A DNA stretch of 64,000 bases from Eurosta solidaginis (lineage: Eukaryota > Arthropoda > Insecta > Diptera > Tephritidae). The notes beneath the pieces were generated by a model, which was not told where the DNA came from, ran no database searches, and worked only from the letters and a program-made list of their open reading frames with translations. Shown piece after piece: positions 11,320 through 21,742 of the stretch. The stretch spans positions 263,690,392 to 263,754,391 of the forward strand of contig NC_090323.1 in the NCBI RefSeq assembly GCF_040869045.1, read 5' to 3'. Position 1 is the stretch's first letter, and each line of letters begins with the position of its first letter. The translations under genes and the position numbers were made by a program.

Positions 11320-12405
11320 TACTTCCCTTTTTCACTTAAGCCTGAATCCCCCTGTACTTCTTTTTCTATAGCATAGCCAACAATCACACTTCAGATGGCG
11401 GGCGGCAACAATACAACCACCATATGGTAAATGGCCAATGGTGTGTTTCGTCAGCAAATCACCACACGAGACAATCACAATAGTGGTGTATTTATTTCTC
11501 CAGCAGTTTGCGGCACAGCCCGTATAAAAACAGCGAATTTGCATTTTGCAATTCAGTCCTCGCAGGTGAGCCAGCGGGAGTGGTTGTCTTTTTAAAGACA
11601 AAATTGCCACTCCAGCTAGCTAGCTGAGTGAAAGGGGGCGCTGTCACGGCGCGGTCACCCTCCACCGAGGCTGGACGACGCGAGTAGTGTCTTTGGACTA
11701 TCCTTCCCTCCGTCGCCCACCCTGATTTTAAGCGGCCCGCCGCCCCAATGACCAAATACGACCTCCCCCGCAGCTCGGACTGAGCGGAAGGAGGCGCTGT
11801 CATGGCGCGAGTCACCCTTCACCTGGGCTGGACGACGCGAGTGGTGTCTACGGACTACCCTTCCCTCCGTCGTCCTGGTCTGGTAAGGAATGATTCGCCG
11901 ACCGCACGAACCCCTCTCCGCACCTCTGATCACGGCCGTGAGCCGATGCGTGCGCACTAGGGTCTAACGCTGTGCCGTTAAGGTGCACTAAGGTCCCCTC
12001 CACCCACGGGTCGACCCACGGTGTCTCGGCTGGTACAACGTTGCCCCCCTTACGCGCCCTAGTGTGCAAGTAGGGAGGCGGGGGTGTTCAGCCATGAAAC
12101 CAGCACTAACCCGAGTTCTCGCAGTCTCTTTCCCAGGTGACCGACCCCGCCGACTATCGATCCTGCCGAAGACTACCGATCGACATATCGACGCAGCTGC
12201 GACGACTGTTGGCCGTCCGCCATCCTACCGCCGTTAAACCGCTGCTTCCATACCGTCGTACCAATCCCTCCGGTACCCCACCACAGTTCAACCGTCCTGC
12301 CGATACCTCCTCTGCACCGACGACCATTAGCCTCCGCTCCGCCTCCTCACCATCTTGCGACGAAAAGCTGCTGCCCGCCTAATACCTCCACCTGTGTGTG
12401 CGTGT
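11320..12405. repeat. GC-rich island with an imperfect tandem duplication
   Basis: GC content rises sharply here. Two diverged units of about 145 bp share 'ggcgctgtca.ggcgcg', 'ggctggacgacgcgagt' and 'ggacta.ccttccctccgtcg' (11635-11720 and 11790-11870). Near-repeats of 'aatccccctgtacttc' flank the left side. The composition suggests the 5' region of a retrotransposon or another captured element, but no known domain is visible. The frame 12137-12382 (Pro/Arg/Ser-rich, 81 codons) has no recognisable motif. Confidence 0.5.
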
Positions 12406-12857
12406 GTTCGTACACGGAGCGCAAACGTTCATAAATTTAATGAATTTGTACATTAATTTCAATGAAAACATTCATTAAAAACGTGCCAACGAACAAAATC
12501 ATAATAACTTAATGATCGATGTAAAATTTATGAACGTTATTTATGATTATGAAAGAAATTAGCGAACGCTGTTCATAAAAATATTATGAACGGGTTCATA
12601 AAATTTAATGACATTTTTCATAAATTTTTTGAATTTATCCGTAGATCTTCATGAACATATTCATATTGTATATGAATTTATTCGTAGATTTAAATGTATT
12701 TTTTCAATACTGAGGGTTCAATAATTAATAAAAACTAAATGTATAAAATAAGTCTCCTTTAATCCATAGCTTAAAAATTTGTTTATAAGTGCCAAGAAAG
12801 ATATTTCAATAAGGGTGCTCAATTTTTACAAGACTATTACTATGGAATAAAGTAGTT

Positions 12858-13240
12858 TCACTCTTCAAGCTCTTGAATCAAAATATTGATCTTGGGGGTT
12901 ATTTTTCCGCGTGATTTAGTAAATTTATAAAAATATGTTTGCATAAATGTCCAAAAAGTAGTACTCGCTTTAGGATACTCAACATTAAATAAGTGGAATG
13001 ATATAAAACATACATCGACGCATCGATGAAAGTTCGTAAATAATATTTTGGTATCATCCAAGTATAGGAAAAACTGATCGAATTTTCCATAATTTTTGTC
13101 GCCCAGTACTAAAATTAGAGGCTGAATGCTCTCACCGCGTTGCTTCAAAAAATGTATATGATCCTCGAGTTGTTGAAGAGTTTGTCCAACGAAAGCAAAC
13201 GACTCCTATGAATCTGCAGATATCTTTTTTGCCAGCGTTC
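12858..13240 (-). pseudogene. C-terminal part of transposon-encoded protein
   Basis: The minus-strand frame stays open upstream of the Met at 13148 to about 13240 and ends in a stop at 12858. It contains 'LILVLGD', 'FFLYLDDTKILF', 'FISFHLFNVEYPKAS' and 'FWTFMQTYFYKF'. From memory this pattern (NLEYP, then FWTFIQxYFY) recurs in a large family of uncharacterised arthropod transposon proteins that start with Cys2His2 fingers; I could not check this. It lies 2 kb downstream of the finger segment on the same strand and within the same putative element, which supports one broken gene. Whether a catalytic core remains between is not visible. Confidence 0.45.
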
Positions 13241-13319
13241 GTTTTGCTGACTACTTTGACTGTAGGATAAAGATATCCGTGAAGGCACCACAAAGTTTTG
13301 AAAACAAATTGTGTTTGGT

Positions 13320-13589
13320 CTAAAAAATTAAAAATTGTGTTTTATGTATATGTGTGTATATTATGCATCCTCTTAAGAAATACCCTTTTCTAAATCTTTC
13401 TCCGAAATGGAATTGATTATAAATTTTGTTGAACTGTCTTTCAAAACTCCAGGATTCTACAGAAAATGAAATAACCAATAGTTCTTGTTGACAGCTACGA
13501 AAATTGTGGGTATTTGGGAACATTACTGCGAAATCAAGATCGATCTGAAAAAAACATTTAAAGTTTTTGTTAGTAAATTGCAAACACAA
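13320..13589 (-). pseudogene. Unassigned frame inside the TTCATAAA transposon
   Basis: An 89-codon minus-strand frame between the two better fragments of the same element. Its composition is protein-like in the middle (residues 20-70) but I recognise no motif. It may be an internal piece of the broken transposon gene or a chance frame. Confidence 0.2.
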
Positions 13590-13990
13590 GACCTATGATT
13601 TAAGATTTATTCACCAGACGATAACCATCAAGTTTCTTATATTCTGGCCACTCGCGAAATATTTGGTGTATGTTTTAAAATTTTGTTTGGGATTGATTTA
13701 TTCTATAATTGGCGTAAGCTTGCCAAACGTTTTGAAACTCCTCCGCAGTAAAATTGTTGAACCTCACACGCTGAACCATTTCTTCAGCACCAATTTCCGG
13801 AACTTGAAATCAAATAAAAATTAAATAAACAAAAAATTCGGTAATATACTGCAACACCAACCGTTTTCCTGAACCTCTGGAGAATTCATACGATGCTGTT
13901 TAGCCTCCGAACTGTAGCTTTCGATGCTTTTTTTCATGTTGAAAAATTTGGTTTACAGTTTTCCTCTCTTTTCGGTTCGATAGAAACTTA

Positions 13991-14854
13991 CAGACCAATT
14001 CTAAATATTCGCGAGGAATTTTGTTCTCGCGGATTTTTTTATTCCCGCGGAAAAATTCCTCCAATTCTTTTCTCCTAGGGAGAAGAATAATTGGGGAATA
14101 GGAATTTCGAATTTTCGAAGTCAGATGTTTTTTCAATTGAAATTTCGTTGCGCATTTCTTATTTTGTTTAAAAATTTGTATAGTTTAATTATTGTTGCCA
14201 ACTTGTTTGAAATTAAGATATAAGGTATAAACAATGCACATTATTGCATTTCATGTGGTATTCACTGAAATGAGTAATGAATTGGTGTCACAGCAACATC
14301 AACAGAGGAGCATAAGAAGAAGACCGGTGGGAAAACACAAATCCGCCGGAGTTGCCTGCATTCATTCTGCAAAGCAATTTTCTGGCGGCCAAGTCGAGTT
14401 GAGTTCGCCTTTCGGCATATGCCAAAATCTATTTAAGCTTTCTTAAAAAATCCTTGCGCAATTTCTGGATGGCTGCATCAAGTATGCGAAGAGCTCTTCC
14501 GTTGCTTATGATATATTTTTCGACTTAAAATATAGAATATTGTGGTTGTAGTAATTGTTTTATTAACAGTGAGAATATTGTGGTAGAATGTAAATACATA
14601 ATTTAGCAGAAATTTGTACAAATAAGTGTTCTTTCTTAAAACAATCAATTTCCTTTAACTATTTTGATGCATTCCCTTTAATTTAACTAGTGAAAAAACT
14701 CCTATGAAATGGCAGAGAAATCTCCCTCTCCCTCACTTTCATAATACCTACTTTTCTCCAATAACCGGTTTCCGCTTTTTCGAACATTGTTCAGAATAGG
14801 AGGAAAGGGAGAAGTGAAAAAACTCACAAGGAATTTTTATTTAGAATTGGGCTG
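13991..14854. mobile_element. MITE with TTA target duplication (PIF/Harbinger-like)
   Basis: Terminal inverted repeats: the left end begins CAGACCAATTCTAAAT and the reverse complement of the right end begins CAGCCCAATTCTAAAT. Both sides are flanked by TTA (13988-13990 and 14855-14857). A three-base TWA target duplication is the hallmark of PIF/Harbinger elements. The 864-bp interior has no transposase; the short frame 14234-14446 has no motif. It is nested in the TTCATAAA transposon. Confidence 0.7.
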
Positions 14855-14975
14855 TTAATTTCTCGATTGGGAAAATTTCCAGAATTTCACCTTCTAAGCA
14901 GTGGCTAATTTGAAGTGACATATGGATGTCGTTGTTGATGAATTGCTATTTTCGCCGGCTTCAGAATCACAAAAC

Positions 14976-15167
14976 CAAGGCGAATTCATTACAGGTGGTG
15001 TCATCCCATCAGCTGATTGCTTCTTCTTGATAATTTTCCATACAAAGCCTTGTACAACAAAATGTCAGTTAATCGAAATCGATTAAAATTTTCTTTTGAC
15101 TTGACATTCTTCAGTACGGCGAATTGGTTGAATTCGCTTTGCCACCACCTGGTATGGATTCGCCTTG
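14976..15167. mobile_element. 192-bp MITE with perfect 8-bp target duplication (hAT-like)
   Basis: The left end is CAAGGCGAATTCATTACAGG and the right end, reversed, CAAGGCGAATCCATACCAGG. Both sides carry the identical 8-mer 'cacaaaac' (14968-14975 and 15168-15175). Eight-base duplications and short CA-starting inverted ends are typical of hAT elements. It interrupts the zinc-finger frame of the enclosing transposon: the frame stays open on both sides of the insertion. Two further copies of the family are nested at 51831-52166. Confidence 0.9.
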
Positions 15168-15336
15168 CACAAAACAAAATGAAATGCTTGCGCCTTTTAT
15201 AAATAATAACACAGCCAAATAATTGGTGGCAAAATTGGCACCGTGGTCTGTCGCTGGAAAGTAAGTGAATTCTATTCAAATGTCGAACAAAACTGTCAAT
15301 ACTTTCATATTTCTTCTTACACAAAGCACAGATCAT
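15168..15336 (-). pseudogene. N-terminal C2H2 zinc-finger segment of transposon protein
   Basis: The frame opens with ATG at 15336 and reads a Cys2His2 finger at once (CALC ... HLNRIH), followed by a second Cys pair (CQFCHQ). The genuine coding part ends where the MITE at 14976-15167 inserted; beyond the MITE the same frame would continue for about 20 codons before a stop. Paired N-terminal fingers suit a transposon-encoded DNA-binding protein. It is the upstream partner of the fragment at 12858-13240. Confidence 0.5.
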
Positions 15337-16164
15337 TTTATTTCACAAACAAATTTATGCAGTTCTATTTTACCTTTTTTTACTCAACAACTGATGATGC
15401 GAAATTCAGTGGTGTCAACTTTTGAAAAGTTTCCCACTTTTGTGTAGTTCTGCAGCCTAAACACGGCGGGATTTGCAACTTTACCCGGATTATTTGCACA
15501 AAAGAATTTATTGGCAATACTAACACCATCAGTTGTATGAATAAATTCTTTGATTTTATGAAATGTTTCATAAACTCAATGGATAATTTCATAGAAGTTT
15601 ATGAAAAGCATTCATAAACATTGTTCATAAAGCATAAAAACTGAATTTGGTTCTAAGACTACTTCATGAATTTGCATCCATTACCTTTATGAGCATTTTC
15701 ATAAATTTCTATGAAATTATTAATTTAATTTGTGAAAAATTCATTAAAATCAATGAACTTATTCATAAAACCAAGGGCAGAATGTTTATGAACGGTGTTC
15801 ATGGAAAATTAATGACTTATTTTTATCCGTGTAACACATAAATATTGTGTTTTTATTCAGTAGGGGTTTGTGGGACCTTTACTTCACTCTGGATTGACTG
15901 AGCGTTACCCCAGCCTTAGACAAAACCCACCTCATAGCTTAAATGAAAAATAAATTCTTAAGGGTTAAAATGTATAGTTATATTTTTTATTAAATTAAAT
16001 TTTACAAGCGTTTATTCTACAAAAAAAAAAATTGGTATAAAAATTCATTTTAAGTGTCAAAATGCACATTGCACATACATTTTTATATTAACCTAAAAAT
16101 AAATATAAATAAAATCATTATTTTATCCAATTTAATTGAAGTTCAGCCTGATAGTGCTTTTAAT

Positions 16165-16297
16165 TTACAACACCTTGTGCAATAGTTTTTGACCATTTAA
16201 TTTAACGCTGCCTGAAGGATTTCCGTAGTCCAATGACTTGCTCGAGGTCACAATGCTTCTTTTCTTTAGTATTTTCTCGGCATCGTTTTGCTGAAAT
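16165..16297 (-). CDS. Possible 3' terminal exon of an unidentified gene
   Basis: On the minus strand a splice-acceptor-like 'ttcttacag' ends at 16298, followed by 43 open codons and a TAA at 16165-16167. About 80 bp upstream, a donor-perfect GTAAGTAT (16372-16379) would define a short insect-type intron, and the frame is open into the preceding sequence through an ATG five bases before the donor. The peptide (it contains 'EKILKKRSIVTSS' and ends 'KLLHKVL') is not recognised. The upstream side abuts the GGGATACATGCCC motif block, so an original exon may have been displaced. This could equally be chance. Confidence 0.35.
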
Positions 16298-16381
16298 CTG
16301 TAAGAAGTTCGAATTTTAGTATATGTAAATATATAAAAAATATTTCAGGCTCTAAAAATATTACAAAAATATATACTTACT
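16298..16381 (-). other. Candidate 80-bp intron of the possible exon
   Basis: Minus strand: starts GTAAGTAT and ends CTTACAG, with a possible branch site CTAAAAT about 20 nt before the acceptor. Size and borders suit an insect intron, but no transcript evidence is available here. Confidence 0.3.
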
Positions 16382-16789
16382 CCATATGCGATATTTTGAG
16401 GGATACATGCCCTTAGGGGCAACTGTCCTTTTTAATAGGGACAGATCCCCACGTATTTTTAAAATAAATTATAAACAAAAACATATATATTTACACCTGT
16501 ATACAACCTCAATGAACCAATATATTGAGGCAATAATAAATATATTGGAATGTATTACTAATTATAAAGTTGTACAGCGCAAAATACCAACCGTTAAAAC
16601 TTTTACGTGTTTTTTAACTTCATTGTGAAAATAATACCACACAACAACTGAACGGCTCCTTACTTCACGAATGCCCTTTGGTAGCTAAAATGCGAGTAGA
16701 CTGTGGCTCCTACCTATGTAATTGATTTTTAGTCACGAGTCAGTTAAATTAGGTTTTTAGAATATGGGGCATCTATCCCGTTGGGGCAT

Positions 16790-17880
16790 ATATCCCCTAG
16801 CTGACATGTTTGCCTTGAGTAGCTGTGTAATATCGCTCATAAGAACTCTACCACGTACCTTCGTTCTTCATACAGGATCCCAATATCACACACAAAGCCT
16901 ACACTTATACATTCTCTAGTACTCCATGCAGTATTATACCAAAATTACACATCACGCTCACGCTTACGCTTACATTTACATCTTGCGCTTACATTTGGGA
17001 TTCACCTATACCGTAAACAAAGTTGTTTTCACATCATATGCATAAGCTCAATAGTATTTTCAATTAAACCTATAATTCCAAACAGCATGAATCGAAATTG
17101 GAGTCGGAAGCTCCCACGCATCGGAATCGAAATAAGCGCTTTGTTACATTCCTACCTTCAATTATCCAACGAACGCAATGTCTAAAACTGTGTTCATTTG
17201 GGGCAGGTTCATAATTTTACTGTAGGGTGCACATTTAAACACATACATATGTACATATGTGACAAGAGCTTATAGCGCATTAAAAAAAAATTTCGTAAAC
17301 ATCAGAGTTACGAAGTCACCCAAATTAAATGGTGGGCTACGATTCTTAATTGACATTTCCGATTTTTTGCACTATTTTCAGTAATAAAATCATACCATGA
17401 AAATAAAAAATTTACGTTTATTAATTTAATTATACAAAGTGTTGCTTTATGGCTAAATTTTATTAGCATTATTGACCTCATTTAAGCTTTTAACTGCCTA
17501 TAGCTTATTTGCATATCCTGTTTGCGCTTGCCAAACTCATAAAGGTGTCAGTTGTAGTCCTTCAAAGAGTATTTCTACGTCCAAAAAAATCGTATTATAT
17601 TCAACAAAAAAATTGATTGGCCGAGTTATGTGGTTGAATTACACGAATCGAAAGAAAAATGACTTAAATTTTAGCGAGTGATTTAAAAGTACATACGTAA
17701 TGTTGTTTGGTGATGCACTGCCGTTACATTGACTAGTTTTGTGTAACAACTAAAACTGTCAATTTGTAATACAACTTTATTTGGAATTGAGTAATCAAAT
17801 GATGTCATGCTAATTAAGAGTTTGCCAAAAATGTTTTTTGTATGCATGTATGCTTATTTGTGTTATTCCTTTTTAAAGCG
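16790..17880. other. No gene seen
   Basis: AT-rich DNA with short runs such as 'cacgcttacgcttacattt' (16950-16995). The plus frame 17472-17681 has no motif or codon pattern to support it. Confidence 0.4.
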
Positions 17881-18290
17881 ACCAATCTTGGAAAGCGACC
17901 AAAATGGGAGCTTCTAATAAAGTTGAAACCAAGAATAATTTCAAAATTGAAAGTAGAACGATGAGCTGAACTTGACTATGAATTGAATTAAAAAGCAATT
18001 ACTGAACCAGAGCCGGGACCAAAATCGAAACCAATATTGAAGGCGAAAGATCGCGGCTTCAAAAATGAAGACAGAAGAGAGCTCCAGCTGAAATCGAAAT
18101 CTGAACTAATCCTGATATCGGAACTTAGATTGGAATGAAAACCGAAAGGGTAACTAGAACTGAAACTTCAGACGGAAAGAAACTGGAACTAATACTGAAA
18201 TCGAGCCAGGCAGCGAATTCAAACAGCTCTGAAAGCAGATCCATAACTGGAACTTTAGCCAGAACCATCCGCGCTAATACTGGAGCCAAA
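17880..18290. repeat. Degenerate short-unit repeat rich in GAAAC/GGAACT/GAAATCG
   Basis: Hexamer-like words (gaaacc, ggaact, gaaatcg, ggaacc) recur irregularly over 400 bp, giving a purine-rich plus strand. The same pattern in reverse complement (tttcagtttt, gattccgatt) appears at 46680-46930. Confidence 0.6.
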
Positions 18291-18498
18291 TTATTTAAAT
18301 AAAGTGAAGACTAGAGCTGTCAAATATTCGTGTACCTGTTATTTTCTCAATGCAAAGTTAATACCACGGAAATTTGCACCAACAGCTAGAAAGAAAAAGC
18401 GCTGCAACTGACTGTATGGGACGGCATTTGCGTTCCGTTCCCAATCACCCTTACCAATGATGGGCATCACAGTTTCCCGCTTAAAAAGAATTAGCTGC

Positions 18499-18693
18499 TG
18501 TTATGTATGAAACGAGATGGCAGCGCCACGACAATAAATTATTTATATATACATCTGGCAACTGTGTTGCCAGAACATTCTTTATCTTCTTCTTTATTAC
18601 TTTTTTATCTTTCAATTGATACTTTGACGCATTACCTTTAAAATGTAACAATTAACTTATTTCATTAATTAAATAAATACTCATATATAAAAG
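18499..18693 (+). repeat. 5' LTR of gypsy element
   Basis: Starts TGTTATGTATGAAACGAGAT and ends ATATATAAAAG; it matches 21743-21937 except for four substitutions. Confidence 0.93.
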
Positions 18694-18707
18694 TGGTGTC
18701 AGAAGTG
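18694..18707 (+). promoter_or_regulatory. Primer-binding site, tRNA-Leu
   Basis: TGGTGTCAGAAGTG directly follows the LTR and is complementary to the 3' end of a dipteran tRNA-Leu (…CACTTCTGACA plus CCA). Confidence 0.85.
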
Positions 18708-18717
18708 TATTTAAATA

Positions 18718-20205
18718 TGAGCCTTACACCGGAGGATTTAAAAACAGTGTTGGATGTGCTAGCAGGAGCAATCCGAGGAGCTGTGGAGGAGGCTGCACAG
18801 AATGCTGCGGCCACCGTTTAGTATTACGGAATACAAATCGGAAGATAAATCCTCAGTATAGGATTATTTCACACGTGTAGATTGGGCATTACAGTTGAGC
18901 AAAGTTCCAGAAGCGGAACAGCACAAGTTCGTACGTGTACACATGGGGGCAGAGCTTAATACAGCGCTAAAAATTCTTTTTAGCCCAAGAACACCAGACT
19001 CGCTCAACTACAGCGAAATAAAAAATATCTTGATTCGCCATTTTGATGGCTGTAGGAATAAGTATGCAGAAAGTATCAAGTTCCGGCAAAACAAACAAGA
19101 AAAGGGAGAGCCGATTTGCAAGTTCGCACTTCGGTTAAGAGAAGCGGCTGTACACTGTGAGTATGAAGAATTCTTAGATAGAATGCTACTAGAGCAATTG
19201 TTGTATGGCGTAGAATCACGAGTTATTTGTAATGGCGTTATTGCAAAGAAACCAAAAAATTTTGCTGAAGCATACGAAATTGCGCATACAATCGAATTAA
19301 CACAAAACGCCACAACAGACCTAAAGTGCACAGAGGTGATACAAACAAGCGAGCCAACGTATAAACTGGGATACGCACCAGTTAAAACAAAAAGAAATAG
19401 TAATTCGAAAAACCCGAGTGGCGAAGAACCGATGCAGAGGGCAAAAGAGAAAGGGTCCAATTGTTACGGATGTGGGGGGCAGCACCTTAGAAAAGTCTGC
19501 AAATTTAACAATTCCAAATGCTTTGCATGTGGAAGAGTGGGCCACATCGCCAAAGTGTGTAAGACCAAATTAGATCAGATTTCAGAGGATGAATGTGAAT
19601 CAGTGCAAAAACTAAACAGTGTTAATGCATGCAATGCAGTAGATAGAAAAATGGTTCCTATATATATAGATGGGAAACAAATTCAGATGGAATTAGATAC
19701 GGGTGCACCATGTGCAGTAATGAATTGCAAAACGTTGCGTTCGATTAAACCAAATTTTAGGTTGTTAAAGACAGATCGACGATTTACAAGCTATACGGGC
19801 CACAAGGTGAACTGCATTGGATGGGTCGTAGTAATTGCGACAATGGAGAAAACTTCACGACGACTTAATTTGTATGTCGTTCAAGGAGATTGTGATACAC
19901 TTTGCGGCCGAGAATGGATATCGCAATTCGCACGAGAAATAAACTTCACTGAACTGTTTTCATCGTCTAACCGAATCAATACTATAAATTCAGCAGCACC
20001 AAAACTATCAATAACCCAACAAACGCGAATGCAACATCTCATTACACGTTTTGAGGACATCGTCAGTACGACAGCTGGGAAGTTGAGTGGGCCACCTGCA
20101 AAAGTAAAGCTCAAAGCTGGAGCAACACCAGTTTTCGCGCGAGCGCGCGATGTACCGATGGCGCTGAGAGAGGAGTATGCCCAGGAAATAGATCGTAAAA
20201 TTTAG
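18718..20205 (+). pseudogene. Gag-protease region of gypsy element (in-frame stops upstream)
   Basis: An ATG at 18718 opens a likely gag start, but TAG codons near 18820 and 18857 interrupt it. From 18895 the frame is open for 436 codons: a capsid-like helical region (about residues 1-150), two CCHC knuckles (CYGCGGQHLRKVC and CFACGRVGHIAKVC, about residues 190-225), then a retropepsin with the active-site motif LDTGAP near residue 268. The frame stops at 20203-20205 just before the RT. Gag packages the RNA and the protease would process Gag-Pol. The early stops suggest it is dead, though the long open stretch shows the decay is recent. Confidence 0.88.
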
Positions 20206-20644
20206 TCAGGTTTTTACAAGAGAGTGGAGCATTCAGAATGGGCCTCAACAACACACGTAGTAGCAAAAAAGAATGGGGGTATTCGCATTACCGGTAATTA
20301 TAAGCCCACTCTCAATTCAAAAATGATCAGCGACGAACACCCGATTCCAAAAGCAGAAGATTTGTTTAATAAAATGAAAAACGCTACAATATTTTGTCAC
20401 TTAGATATAAGAGATGCATATATGCATTTAACAATTGACGATGAGTTTGCGCATGTATTGATGGGTTAATACGACTTACTCGTGCGGTATATGGAGCAGC
20501 AAATATTCCAGCTATCTGGCAAAGAAACATGGAGACTGTGTTACAGCGAGTCCCAAATGTTTTAAATTTTTTTGATGATATCTTGGTGTTTGTTGAAAAC
20601 TTAGAGCAGCTACTGATAGTTTTGGAAACGACACTAAATCGCAT
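20206..20644 (+). pseudogene. Reverse transcriptase remnant
   Basis: The first part (20224-20469) has the early RT palm ('CHLDIRDAYMHL'), then a deletion and frame change removes most of the fingers and palm. The active-site strand survives in another frame as NFFDDILVF (about 20562-20590), where FFDD stands in for the usual YxDD. RNase H is not recognisable. The fragment cannot encode a working enzyme. Confidence 0.85.
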
Positions 20645-20699
20645 TAAATCACATGGAAAGTGGCCAGGGCTTGAAAAGGGCAGGGTACAAATCCCCAGA

Positions 20700-21256
20700 A
20701 GTCAATTATAAGTTGTCCTCCGGATGTTTGACGTTCGAACATCGTGTTGTTATTCCACCAAAATATCAAAAAAAAACTGCTGACGCATACAGTAAGTGGT
20801 TAGAGGTGAGAGTTACTAAATATATAATAGCAACGGCGACAATTGCGTAGTTAGTCGAAGTGTTTGCGGCTTACGGGGTGCCGCTAACTGTCGTTTCTGA
20901 TAATGGAACAAATTTCACTTCTGCAGAATTTAACAATTTTCTCACAGCAGTTGGTGTTAAATATCACAAATATTCAGCGCCGTATCACCCAGCAACTAAC
21001 GGACAAGCAGAGCGTAGCGTACAAACAGTCAAGAAAGGATTGAAAGCGATGGGTACTACGAGGAGTTCATTAGAGACAAATTTGAATGAATTTTTGAGGC
21101 AATACAAAAACGCACCGCATGCAACCAAAGGGTCATCATCAGCACTACTATTTATGGGGCTACAGTTGCGCACAAGGTTGAATCTGATTCGACCAGAGGA
21201 AATTTCAAAGAAGATAGAAGAGAAGCAATACGTAAAGTACAAGTACAGAGTTTGAA
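20700..21256 (+). pseudogene. Integrase remnant
   Basis: A short junction ('TFEHRVVIP') resembles the integrase zinc-binding region and is followed by core pieces: 'AYSKWLEV', then after a stop 'VVSDNGTNF' and 'YHPATNGQAERSVQ' (20860-21255). The first catalytic Asp region and the HHCC domain are largely deleted. The order matches gypsy-type integrase. Confidence 0.85.
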
Positions 21257-21721
21257 CCAAATCAAAATGTTTACTTTTTGTCTGGAAATCCACGAATTTG
21301 TAAGTGGCTCAGGGGAACCATAAACGCACGTCTAGGTGATCTGCACTATGAAATACTCTTCAATGGGAAAAGTGTAAAACGGCATGTGGACCAAATACGC
21401 AAAGCCCCAGTTGGACCTGATAAAACAGCTAGGGAAGTTGATTATTACAAGGCGAGGCTGTCAACCAAAGACAACACTAATGAAACTGAGGCATCAGCTG
21501 AAGTAGATAGCACTGAAGCAATAACTCAACCGGTGGTTACTGAAACGGCGCAAAACGAATCGTGGGGATCGGAAGATTTTGAAGGCTTTGCTTCGGCCAA
21601 TAGTACAATAGGGCAAACTCCTACATGGACACCGCATACAACACCCGAAACAAGTAGGATACCTCAAATTCCACGGCGATCAACCAGACAGAGAAGGGAA
21701 CCTGTCGGATACTCACCTTAG
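21257..21721 (+). pseudogene. C-terminal Pol tail of gypsy element
   Basis: The frame 21278-21721 contains 'GTINARLGDLHYEILF' and 'VKRHVDQIRK', typical of the integrase C-terminal strand domain, followed by an acidic, Thr-rich tail ending just before the polypurine tract. It is separated from the core by a frameshift and stop. Confidence 0.75.
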
Positions 21722-21724
21722 CCC

Positions 21725-21742
21725 TTGCAGAGGAGGGAAAAA
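21725..21742 (+). promoter_or_regulatory. Polypurine tract of gypsy element
   Basis: The purine run 'gcagaggagggaaaaa' sits immediately before the 3' LTR and would prime plus-strand synthesis. Confidence 0.8.

Larger units (their letters stand above)
12411..15833 (-). mobile_element. Decayed DNA transposon with TTCATAAA-rich ends and a zinc-finger ORF
   Basis: The left end begins TACACGGA at 12411 and the right end finishes TCCGTGTA at 15833, an inverted terminal match. The first 300 bp and last 300 bp are crowded with TTCATAAA, ATGAAC and TTAATGA motifs on both strands, while the interior is not, as expected of subterminal transposase-binding sites. Coding remains lie on the minus strand: a Cys2His2 finger segment near 15336 and a C-terminal segment at 12858-13240. 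Two MITEs interrupt it (13991-14854 and 14976-15167). Superfamily unknown to me. Confidence 0.6.
10874..16780. mobile_element. Putative outer element with GGGATAGATGC terminal motifs, nested
   Basis: The left end reads 'ccgggatagatgctcc' (10874) and the right end 'ggggcatctatcccg' (16766-16780), an inverted pair. Variants of the motif, in both orientations, also occur at about 11051, 11083, 11105, 16398, 16437 and 16783, all within 250-420 bp of one end or the other and none noticed between. This is how terminal and subterminal repeats of a DNA transposon look. The interior is largely occupied by younger insertions. No transposase was recognised, and no clear target duplication could be fixed. 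Confidence 0.4.

Noticed and set aside
11492..12069. Several overlapping Arg-rich frames in the GC-rich island
   Set aside because: Low stop frequency is expected from high GC; frames overlap in all directions and no motif is seen.
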